Origin: Paraburkholderia atlantica
GTDB taxonomy: Bacteria > Pseudomonadota > Gammaproteobacteria > Burkholderiales > Burkholderiaceae
Direction of reading: 5' to 3'
DNA length: 64,000 bases
NCBI RefSeq assembly: GCF_009362785.1
Contig: NZ_WHNQ01000006.1
Span: 62,001-126,000 of the forward strand
The notes beneath the pieces are model-generated. The model searched no databases, was not told the origin of the DNA, and saw only the letters and a list, made by a program, of their open reading frames with translations. Positions 57,156 through 64,000 of the stretch are shown here, in pieces. The position numbers and the translations under genes were made by a program. How positions within the stretch are numbered: the stretch's first letter is position 1; each line of letters opens with the position of its first letter.

Positions 57156-59672
57156 ATGACCTATCAAGTTCTCGCACGCAAATGGCGGCCGAAGGATTTC
57201 GCTTCGCTCGTCGGACAGGAGCACGTGGTGCGCGCGCTCACCCATGCGCTCGACGGCGGCCGTCTGCACCATGCCTATTTGTTTACAGGTACGCGCGGCG
57301 TCGGCAAGACCACGCTGTCGCGCATCTTCGCGAAGGCGCTCAATTGCGAGACCGGCGTGACATCGACGCCGTGCGGCGTATGCCGTGCGTGTCGCGAGAT
57401 CGACGAAGGGCGCTTCGTCGATTACGTCGAGATGGATGCGGCGAGCAATCGCGGCGTCGATGAAATGGCCGCGCTGCTCGAGCGCGCGGTGTACGCGCCC
57501 GTCGATGCGCGCTTCAAGGTCTACATGATCGACGAAGTGCACATGCTGACGAACCACGCGTTCAACGCGATGCTGAAGACGCTCGAGGAGCCGCCGCCGC
57601 ACGTCAAGTTCATCCTCGCGACCACCGACCCGCAGAAGATTCCGGTCACCGTTCTGTCGCGCTGTCTGCAGTTCAATCTGAAGCAGATGCCGGCCGGCCA
57701 CATCGTGTCGCATCTCGAACGCATTCTCGGCGAAGAGAACGTGCCTCACGAGGCGCAGGCGTTGCGCCTGCTCGCGCGCGCGGCCGACGGTTCGATGCGC
57801 GACGCGCTATCGCTGACCGATCAGGCGATCGCCTATTCGGCGAACCAGGTCAGCGAAGACGCGGTGCGCGGCATGCTCGGCGCGCTCGACCAAAGCTATC
57901 TGATCCGCCTGCTCGACGCGCTCGCGCAGAGCGACGGCGCGGCTGTGCTTGCGGTCGCCGACGAGATGGCCTTGCGCAGCCTGTCGTTTTCGACGGCGTT
58001 GCAGGATCTGGCGAGCCTGTTGCATCGGATCGCCTGGGCGCAGTTCGCGCCTTCGTCGGTGCTGGACGAATGGCCTGAGGCGTCCGATCTGCGCCGCTTT
58101 GCCGACGCGTTGAGAGCCGAGCAGGTGCAACTGTTCTATCAGATCGCGACGATCGGCCGAAGCGAGCTGGGCCTCGCGCCGGATGAATACGCGGGCTTCA
58201 CGATGACGCTGCTGCGCATGCTCGCGTTCGAGCCGGCGCCGACAGGCGGCGGTGGTGGCGCGGCGGGAGCCGCTGGCACGCAGACCGGTGCGCTCGGCGC
58301 TGGTGCGAAGCGTTCCGGTGCACCGACGGTTGCCGCGCTGCGCGCGCTGTCGCCTTCGTCCGCGACGGCCATGGCAGCCGCCGCGCCGACTCGCGGACCT
58401 CAGTTGGGCGTTGCCGGCGAGGAGCAGGTCGATGCGATGAAATCGACCGCGACGGTTGCAAAGCCGCTCGCGAAGCCCGCAGCCGACACCGCGCAAACTG
58501 AAGCAGCGCCGCAATCGCTCGATGCCGAACCCGCGCGCGTGACAGACGCACCGGCTATGGCGGCACGTCCGCTGGCACCGTGGGAAGACGCGCCCGCGAA
58601 TGACGGCGCCGCCAATTCGACTGCGCCGGTCTCGAACGAAGCTTCCGACCTCGCACCTGCGTCCGCGCCGAGCGCGCTGGCTCGCGCGGAAGAGGGGAAG
58701 TCACCGGAACCGGAAGCGCGGCAGGAATCGACTGCAGTCGCTTCAACGGCGGCACCGGCGGCCTCGGCCGACTCCGCGCCGCGTCGCGCGGGTGGCGCCA
58801 GCGCCGCGCTCGACGTGCTGCGCAACGCCGGCATGAAAGTATCGGCCGACCGTGGCCGCGCCAACCCGCCCGGCGCTGCGAAGCCGGCCGCGCCGGTCGC
58901 CCCGAAACCCGCCGCACCGCGCGTGGTCGTGCCGGTGCCGACGCCCGGTGCGCCACGCCGCGTGTCGCAAGACACCGGCGCGCAGGCTGCGCCCGCCCGC
59001 GACGCCAACAGCGGCGCAAGCAACAACGCGCAACAGAACAGCTCGTCGATCCCACCTTGGGACGACATGCCGCCCGACGACTACATGCCGCTGTCGGCCG
59101 CGGACGATGCGTACTTCATGCCGCCAGACGATAACTTCGTGCCGGTGTTCGACAGCGGCCCCGATGACGTCCGCATGGACGGCCCCGCCGCGCAAGCCGC
59201 CGCACCGGCGCCGGTCGTCGATACACGCCCGCTGCCGCCAGCCGTGCCGCTCGATCCGCTCGGTTTCACCGGCGACTGGCCCGCGCTCGCGGTCGATCTG
59301 CCGCTGAAGGGTATCTCGTATCAGCTCGCGTTCAACAGCGAACTGATGGCGCTCGAAGGCAATACGCTGAAGCTCAACGTGCCGGTGCCGCAATACGCGG
59401 AAGCGTCGCAGGTCGCTAAACTGAAGGCAGCGCTCGTCGAGCGGCTCGGCCAGAACGTCGACGTGCAGGTCGAAGTCGGCCCGGCGCGCCGTACCGCTGC
59501 CGCGCACGACGCGAAGCTGCGCGCGCAGCGCCAGCAGGAGGCCGAGCGGGAAATCAGCGCCGATCCGTTCGTGCAGTCGCTGATTCGCGAATTCGGCGCG
59601 AGCATCGTGCCGGGCTCGATCCGCCCGATTACCCCGGACGCCGCCCCGAACGGCGCGGCGCCGGCCCACTGA
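57156..59672 (+). CDS. dnaX: DNA polymerase III subunit tau/gamma
   Basis: Clamp-loader ATPase of 838 residues. N-terminal AAA+ domain with Walker [16 protein letters not shown], a zinc module (Cys in [17 protein letters not shown]), DEVHML and the SRC motif (LSRCLQF). From about residue 380 to 690 the protein is Ala/Pro-rich and low complexity. The C-terminal tau domain (about 705-838) binds polymerase. I see no A-AAA-AAG slippery site, so the short gamma form of E. coli is not evident. Confidence 0.96.
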   Translation: MTYQVLARKWRPKDFASLVGQEHVVRALTHALDGGRLHHAYLFTGTRGVGKTTLSRIFAKALNCETGVTSTPCGVCRACREIDEGRFVDYVEMDAASNRGVDEMAALLERAVYAPVDARFKVYMIDEVHMLTNHAFNAMLKTLEEPPPHVKFILATTDPQKIPVTVLSRCLQFNLKQMPAGHIVSHLERILGEENVPHEAQALRLLARAADGSMRDALSLTDQAIAYSANQVSEDAVRGMLGALDQSYLIRLLDALAQSDGAAVLAVADEMALRSLSFSTALQDLASLLHRIAWAQFAPSSVLDEWPEASDLRRFADALRAEQVQLFYQIATIGRSELGLAPDEYAGFTMTLLRMLAFEPAPTGGGGGAAGAAGTQTGALGAGAKRSGAPTVAALRALSPSSATAMAAAAPTRGPQLGVAGEEQVDAMKSTATVAKPLAKPAADTAQTEAAPQSLDAEPARVTDAPAMAARPLAPWEDAPANDGAANSTAPVSNEASDLAPASAPSALARAEEGKSPEPEARQESTAVASTAAPAASADSAPRRAGGASAALDVLRNAGMKVSADRGRANPPGAAKPAAPVAPKPAAPRVVVPVPTPGAPRRVSQDTGAQAAPARDANSGASNNAQQNSSSIPPWDDMPPDDYMPLSAADDAYFMPPDDNFVPVFDSGPDDVRMDGPAAQAAAPAPVVDTRPLPPAVPLDPLGFTGDWPALAVDLPLKGISYQLAFNSELMALEGNTLKLNVPVPQYAEASQVAKLKAALVERLGQNVDVQVEVGPARRTAAAHDAKLRAQRQQEAEREISADPFVQSLIREFGASIVPGSIRPITPDAAPNGAAPAH

Positions 59673-59745
59673 TCCATCGTTCGCGGTGCCGTCGCAGCGC
59701 GGCGCCGGAATGCCAGATTTCACGCTATCTAGAAGGAGCACGTCC

Positions 59746-60072
59746 ATGATGAAAGGTCAACTCGCCGGGCTGATGAAGCAAGCCCAGCAGATGCAGGAAA
59801 ACATGAAGAAGATGCAGGAGCAACTCGCGCAGATCGAGGTCGAGGGGCAGTCGGGTGCCGGTCTCGTGAAGGTGACGATGACCTGCAAGAACGACGTGCG
59901 CCGCGTATCGATCGACCCGAGCCTGCTCGCCGACGACAAGGACATGCTGGAAGATCTCGTCGCCGCCGCGTTCAACGACGCCGTACGCAAGGCCGAGGCA
60001 ACCGCGCAGGAAAAGATGGGCGGCATGACCGCCGGCCTGCCGCTGCCGCCGGGCTTCAAGCTGCCGTTCTAA
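59746..60072 (+). CDS. ybaB: YbaB/EbfC nucleoid-associated protein
   Basis: Small DNA-binding dimeric protein of 108 residues. It starts [20 protein letters not shown] and ends [12 protein letters not shown], as YbaB proteins do. ATG at 59746 has an AAGGAG site. The dnaX-ybaB-recR order is widely conserved. Confidence 0.95.
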   Translation: MMKGQLAGLMKQAQQMQENMKKMQEQLAQIEVEGQSGAGLVKVTMTCKNDVRRVSIDPSLLADDKDMLEDLVAAAFNDAVRKAEATAQEKMGGMTAGLPLPPGFKLPF

Positions 60073-60213
60073 ACCTGCTCTGATTGACAGCGGGCTGAAG
60101 CGGGTGAGCGCCGCGGCGGTTCATTGCCGCGGTGCGAAAGCGTGCCTTGGTCCGAGCACCCTCCCGCATCCCGATTCGCCCACCCGAGCACCACCACGTC
60201 GACGCCGATCCGC

Positions 60214-60810
60214 ATGAAACAACCTTCCGCCCTGTCGGCGCTCGTCGAAGCGCTGCGCGTGCTGCCCGGTGTCGGGCCGAAGTCCGCGCAACGCATGGCG
60301 TATCACCTGATGCAGCACGATCGCGAAGGCGCCGAAAAGCTCGGCCGCTCCCTGTTGTTCGCGACCGAGCATCTGCGTCACTGCGAAAAGTGCAACACGT
60401 TTACCGAAGCGCAGATCTGCGAGGTCTGTCTCGATGAAGAGCGCGATCCGTCGCTGCTGTGCGTCGTCGAAACGCCGGCCGACCAGATCATGCTCGAACA
60501 GACGATGACCTATCGCGGCCTCTACTTCGTGCTGATGGGGCGGTTGAGTCCGCTCGACGGCATCGGCCCGAAGGAGATCCATTTCGATCGGCTCGTGAAG
60601 CGCGCGTCGGATGGCGTCGTCAAGGAAGTCGTGCTGGCCACCAATTTCACCAACGAGGGCGAAGCTACCGCGCATTACCTCGGACAGACGCTGAAGGCGC
60701 GCGGCCTTGCCGTCACGCGTCTCGCGCGCGGCGTCCCGGTGGGGGGCGAGCTCGAATATGTCGACGCGGGTACGATCGCGCGCGCGATGCTCGACCGTCG
60801 TTCGATGTAG
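60214..60810 (+). CDS. recR: Recombination protein RecR
   Basis: Recombination mediator of 198 residues acting with RecO/RecF at gaps. N-terminal HhH ([19 protein letters not shown]), a zinc finger ([16 protein letters not shown]) and a Toprim domain ([17 protein letters not shown]). ATG at 60214 fits the family; the longer reading has no coding character. Confidence 0.96.
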   Translation: MKQPSALSALVEALRVLPGVGPKSAQRMAYHLMQHDREGAEKLGRSLLFATEHLRHCEKCNTFTEAQICEVCLDEERDPSLLCVVETPADQIMLEQTMTYRGLYFVLMGRLSPLDGIGPKEIHFDRLVKRASDGVVKEVVLATNFTNEGEATAHYLGQTLKARGLAVTRLARGVPVGGELEYVDAGTIARAMLDRRSM

Positions 60811-60963
60811 CCGCGCTGCTTCCGTTGGCCGCCGCGGTACCCGTGAAGCCACGCGTCGTCGCCAGCCGTGCAGACCGCGCGCACGGCGATACAAAACAAT
60901 GCAACCAACTTGCAGGGACCAGAGTAAGTGCTGTGCACCCACTCTGGCCGACAAAGGAGACTC

Positions 60964-62205
60964 ATGAGCGCCACCCCCGATTCAGGCGCGAGCGCCACAC
61001 CGCATGACGCGCGCGGTCCGCTCGCCGGCGTCAAGGTGCTGGAACTCGGCACGCTGATCGCCGGGCCGTTCGCTGCGCGTTTTCTCGGCGAATTCGGCGC
61101 CGAGGTCATCAAGATCGAAGACCCCAAAGGCGGCGACCCGCTGCGCAAATGGCGCAAGCTGTACCCGGAGGTCGGCGGTACGTCACTGTGGTGGGCCGTG
61201 CAGGCGCGCAACAAGAAGTCCGTCACGATCAACCTGAAAGCCGAAGAGGGCAAAGAGATCGTGCGGCGGCTCGCGAAAGAGGCCGATATCGTCGTCGAAA
61301 ATTTCCGGCCCGGTCTGCTCGAAAAGCTCGGGCTCGGCTACGACGTGCTGTCCGCCGAGAACCCCGGTCTGGTGATGGTGCGTCTGTCCGGCTACGGCCA
61401 GACCGGGCCGTATCGCGACCGGCCCGGTTTCGGCGCGATCGCCGAATCGATGGGCGGTCTGCGCCATATCACCGGCTATCCGGATCTGCCGCCGCCGCGC
61501 ATCGGCATTTCGATTGGCGATTCGATTGCCGCGCTGCACGGCGTGATCGGCGCGCTGATGGCGCTGCATCACAAACAGGTGAACGGCGGCAAGGGGCAGG
61601 TCGTCGACGTCGCGCTGTACGAGGCCGTCTTCAACATGATGGAAAGCGTGGTGCCCGAATACGGCGTCTACGGCATGGTGCGCGAGCGTACCGGCGCGTC
61701 GCTGCCGGGCATCGTGCCGTCCAATACGTATCCGTGCCGCGACGGCAGCATCGTGATCGGCGGTAATAGCGATCCGATCTTCAAGCGCCTGATGATCGCG
61801 ATCGAACGCGACGATCTCGCGAACGATCCAGCGCTCGCGCATAACGACGGCCGCGTGCCGCGCACCCAGGAAATCGACGCCGCGATCGCCGCGTGGCTGT
61901 CCACGCGCACGATCGACGAAGCGCTCGCAGTGCTGAACGCGGCCGATGTACCGGTAGGCCGCATCTACAGCGTCGCTGATATGTTCACCGATCCGCAGTT
62001 CATCGCGCGGCAGATGATCCAGCGGTTCAAGTGGCAGGACGGCAAGGAAATCACGCTGCCCACGGTTACGCCGAAGCTGTCGGCGACGCCCGGCGAGACG
62101 CGCTGGCTAGGGCCGGAACTGGGTGAACATACCGATGAAGTCCTTCAATCACTAGGTTATGATGCTGACGGCATCGCGCGGTTGCGGGCGCAACAGATCG
62201 TCTGA
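60964..62205 (+). CDS. Class III (CaiB/BaiF/Frc family) CoA-transferase
   Basis: Enzyme of 413 residues moving CoA between carboxylic acids, usually as a dimer. It starts with LAGVKVLELGTLIAGPFAAR and has AEVIKIEDPKGGDPLRKW, SVTINLKAEEGKEIVRRL and ENFRPGLLEKLGLGYD, the family's N-domain. The catalytic aspartate is probably that in GISIGDSIAALHGV. ATG at 60964 follows AAGGAG. Substrates cannot be told from sequence; formyl-CoA, succinyl-CoA and others are known in the family. It precedes an ABC importer. Confidence 0.9.
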   Translation: MSATPDSGASATPHDARGPLAGVKVLELGTLIAGPFAARFLGEFGAEVIKIEDPKGGDPLRKWRKLYPEVGGTSLWWAVQARNKKSVTINLKAEEGKEIVRRLAKEADIVVENFRPGLLEKLGLGYDVLSAENPGLVMVRLSGYGQTGPYRDRPGFGAIAESMGGLRHITGYPDLPPPRIGISIGDSIAALHGVIGALMALHHKQVNGGKGQVVDVALYEAVFNMMESVVPEYGVYGMVRERTGASLPGIVPSNTYPCRDGSIVIGGNSDPIFKRLMIAIERDDLANDPALAHNDGRVPRTQEIDAAIAAWLSTRTIDEALAVLNAADVPVGRIYSVADMFTDPQFIARQMIQRFKWQDGKEITLPTVTPKLSATPGETRWLGPELGEHTDEVLQSLGYDADGIARLRAQQIV

Positions 62206-62367
62206 TGCGCGCAGTGCAACGCATTGAGAAGAGCGCTTAACGCGCGGCGCTGACGCACGATCGGCGCCGCGCGACCGGCAAGCCACGAAACCGTGCCCCG
62301 AGCGCGTGCGCAACGCGCACACGGGCGGTCAAAAGCCGGACTACAAAAAATCTGGAGACAACGGACC

Positions 62368-63405
62368 ATGCAACGCAGAACCTTCCTCGCCGGCGGTGCG
62401 GCGCTCGCGGGCGCCTCGCTCGCGGCCACACCGTTCGCTTTCGCGCAGGCCAAACCCGAGACCACGAAGGTCGCCATCGCGGTCGGCGGCAAGAACCTGT
62501 TCTACTACCTGCCGCTCACGATCGCCGAGCGCCGCAACTACTTCAAGGACGAAGGGCTCGAAGTCGAGATTTCCGACTTCGCGGGTGGCTCGCAGGCGCT
62601 GAAGGCGGCCGTCGGCGGTAGCGCCGACGTGGTCTCCGGCGCGTTCGAACACACGCTGCTGTTGCAGGCGCAAAAGCAGATGTTCCGCGAATTCGTGCTG
62701 CAGGGCCGCGCGCCGCAGATCGTGCTCGCGGTATCGAAGAAGACGATGCCGAACTTCAAGTCGATATCCGATCTGAAGGGCAAGAAGATCGGCGTGACGG
62801 CGCCGGGTTCGTCGACGTCGATCATGGCGAGCTTCGTGCTCGCGAAAGCGGGGCTCAGTCCGAAGGACGTCGCGTTCATCGGTGTGGGCGCGGGTGCCGG
62901 TGCGATCGCCGCGCTCCAGTCCGGCCAGATCGACGCGATCGCCAATCTCGATCCGGTCGTCACGCGCCTCGAGCGCGCCGGCGAGGTGCGCGTCGTGTCG
63001 GATACGCGCACGCTCGCCGACACGCACACGGTGTTCGGCGGCGACATGCCGGCGGGCTGCCTGTACGCGTCGCAATCGTTCATCACGAAGAACCCGAACA
63101 CCACGCAGGCGCTGACCAATGCGATGGTGCGCGCGCTCAAGTGGCTGCAGAACGCCAGCGGCAGCGAACTGATCAACACGGTGCCGGAGAGCTATCTGCT
63201 CGGCGACCGCGCACTCTATCTCGACGCGTGGCAGCACGTGCGCGAAGCGATGTCGCCCGACGGCCTGATGCCCGCCGACGGTCCCGCGACGTCGCTGAAG
63301 ACGCTGAAAGCGTTCGATCCAATGATCCAGAACGCGCAGATCGATCTGTCGAAGACGTGGACCAACGACTTCGTGAAGAAGGCGCTGACGACCGTCAAGG
63401 CATAA
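62368..63405 (+). CDS. ABC transporter substrate-binding protein (NMT1/SsuA-like, Tat-type signal)
   Basis: Periplasmic binding protein of 345 residues. The signal peptide has a twin-arginine start (MQRRTFLAGGAALAG) and ends near AQA. The mature protein shows KNLFYYLPLTIAERRNYFKDEGL and DLKGKKIGVTAPGSST, the NMT1/SsuA pattern for sulfonates, nitrate, taurine, pyrimidines or aromatic acids. The ligand is unknown. A second importer gene follows after 75 bases. Confidence 0.88.
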   Translation: MQRRTFLAGGAALAGASLAATPFAFAQAKPETTKVAIAVGGKNLFYYLPLTIAERRNYFKDEGLEVEISDFAGGSQALKAAVGGSADVVSGAFEHTLLLQAQKQMFREFVLQGRAPQIVLAVSKKTMPNFKSISDLKGKKIGVTAPGSSTSIMASFVLAKAGLSPKDVAFIGVGAGAGAIAALQSGQIDAIANLDPVVTRLERAGEVRVVSDTRTLADTHTVFGGDMPAGCLYASQSFITKNPNTTQALTNAMVRALKWLQNASGSELINTVPESYLLGDRALYLDAWQHVREAMSPDGLMPADGPATSLKTLKAFDPMIQNAQIDLSKTWTNDFVKKALTTVKA

Positions 63406-63480
63406 ACGACGCGGCGCGCGCGGTCTCCAGCGTCGCCGCGACAACTCCCCGCAAACCCGATCCCTGAAGCGAGCCGTACG

Positions 63481-64000
63481 ATGACCGTTGCTGCCCTGGC
63501 GCTCGAAAACATCACCTGCACGTTCGCCGCGCGCGACAACCGCGCGCAGCGCTACACAGCGGTCAAAGACACGACGCTGCGTATCGAGCCAGGCGAGTTC
63601 GTGTCGGTGGTCGGGCCGACTGGCTGCGGCAAGTCCACGCTGCTGAACATCGGCGCGGGGCTGCTGCAGCCGTCGACGGGCGCGGTCAGCGTGTTCGGCG
63701 AGAAGCTCGATGGCCTGAATCGCCGCGCGGGCTACATGTTCCAGGCCGATGCGCTGATGCCGTGGCGCTCGGCGCTCGACAACGTGATGGCCGGCCTGTC
63801 GTTTCGCGGTATGTCGGCCTCGGACGCCCGCGCGAAGGCCGAAGAGTGGTTAAAGCGCGTCGGACTCGGCGGCTTCGGCGACCGCTATCCGCATCAGCTG
63901 TCGGGCGGCATGCGCAAGCGCGTCGCGATGGCGCAAACGCTGATCCTCGATCCCGACATCATCCTGATGGACGAGCCGTTTTCGGCGCTGGATATTCAAA
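63481..64000 (+). CDS. ABC importer ATPase (SsuB/TauB-like), truncated by window end
   Basis: The first 173 residues of an ATPase that partners the binding protein upstream. Walker A GPTGCGKSTLLN near residue 45, Q-loop MFQADALMPW, signature LSGGMRKRVAMAQ and Walker B IILMDEPFSALD are complete. The C-terminus and the permease gene are outside the window. The ATG at 63481 begins TVAALALENITCTFAARDN. Confidence 0.9.
   Translation, partial: MTVAALALENITCTFAARDNRAQRYTAVKDTTLRIEPGEFVSVVGPTGCGKSTLLNIGAGLLQPSTGAVSVFGEKLDGLNRRAGYMFQADALMPWRSALDNVMAGLSFRGMSASDARAKAEEWLKRVGLGGFGDRYPHQLSGGMRKRVAMAQTLILDPDIILMDEPFSALDIQ

Noticed and set aside
57156..59672. Programmed frameshift in dnaX
   Set aside because: I found no A-AAA-AAG slippery sequence; the frame is continuous over 838 codons.

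Overview
The window looks like about 64 kb of core chromosome from a high-GC betaproteobacterium of the Burkholderiaceae, most like Burkholderia or Paraburkholderia. I infer this from gene content and order: rpsF-priB-rpsR-rplI-dnaB, ffs-dnaX-ybaB-recR, trxA-rho-rpmE2, alaA-hom-thrC-moeA-moaD-moaE, gcl-hyi-glxR, and an L-Ara4N (arn) operon in which ArnA is two genes. No database was searched. There is no insertion sequence, prophage, CRISPR array, tRNA or rRNA gene that I can support. The only clear gene decay is a transporter fragment between rho and mtfA.

Left part (1-18.4 kb). After a truncated gene comes a NodI/NodJ-like ABC exporter (minus strand), a universal stress protein, a DUF2939 protein, a small unknown protein and lexA with two SOS boxes. 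Then follows a sulfate uptake operon (sbp-cysT-cysW-cysA) ending next to its likely activator cysB, and an asparaginase. Glyoxylate salvage genes gcl-hyi-glxR run leftward, with a divergent LysR regulator. An ECF sigma factor overlaps its anti-sigma factor.

Middle part (18.4-36.4 kb). The ribosomal protein operon has a clear sigma70 promoter and ends in a strong terminator. It is followed by dnaB, a DUF47-Pit phosphate uptake pair, an SDR-like protein that lacks the SDR catalytic residues, a lipoprotein NlpC/P60 hydrolase, a PIN-PhoH ATPase and a Bcp peroxiredoxin. The seven-gene set arnT-arnE-like-arnB-arnC-arnA(formyltransferase)-arnA(decarboxylase)-arnD runs leftward. It would build 4-amino-4-deoxy-L-arabinose and attach it to lipid A or the core, which is the usual basis of cationic peptide resistance.

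Right part (36.4-64 kb). Threonine and molybdopterin genes are followed by a truncated globin divergent from an NsrR-like NO sensor, and by clpB under a sigma32-type promoter. Next come a secreted helix-hairpin-helix protein with a histone-H1-like tail, a GT-C glycosyltransferase coupled to a MATE exporter, rpmE2, mtfA, the transporter remnant, rho and trxA. The end holds the 4.5S SRP RNA gene, dnaX-ybaB-recR, a class III CoA-transferase and the first genes of an ABC importer that runs off the end.

I found no wholly new system. The best leads are the transporter pseudogene, the catalytically incomplete SDR, a four-tract G-quadruplex candidate beside the MATE gene, the H1-tailed secreted DNA-binding protein, the coupled glycosyltransferase-MATE pair, the long tail on the ECF sigma factor, and several intergenic inverted repeats.
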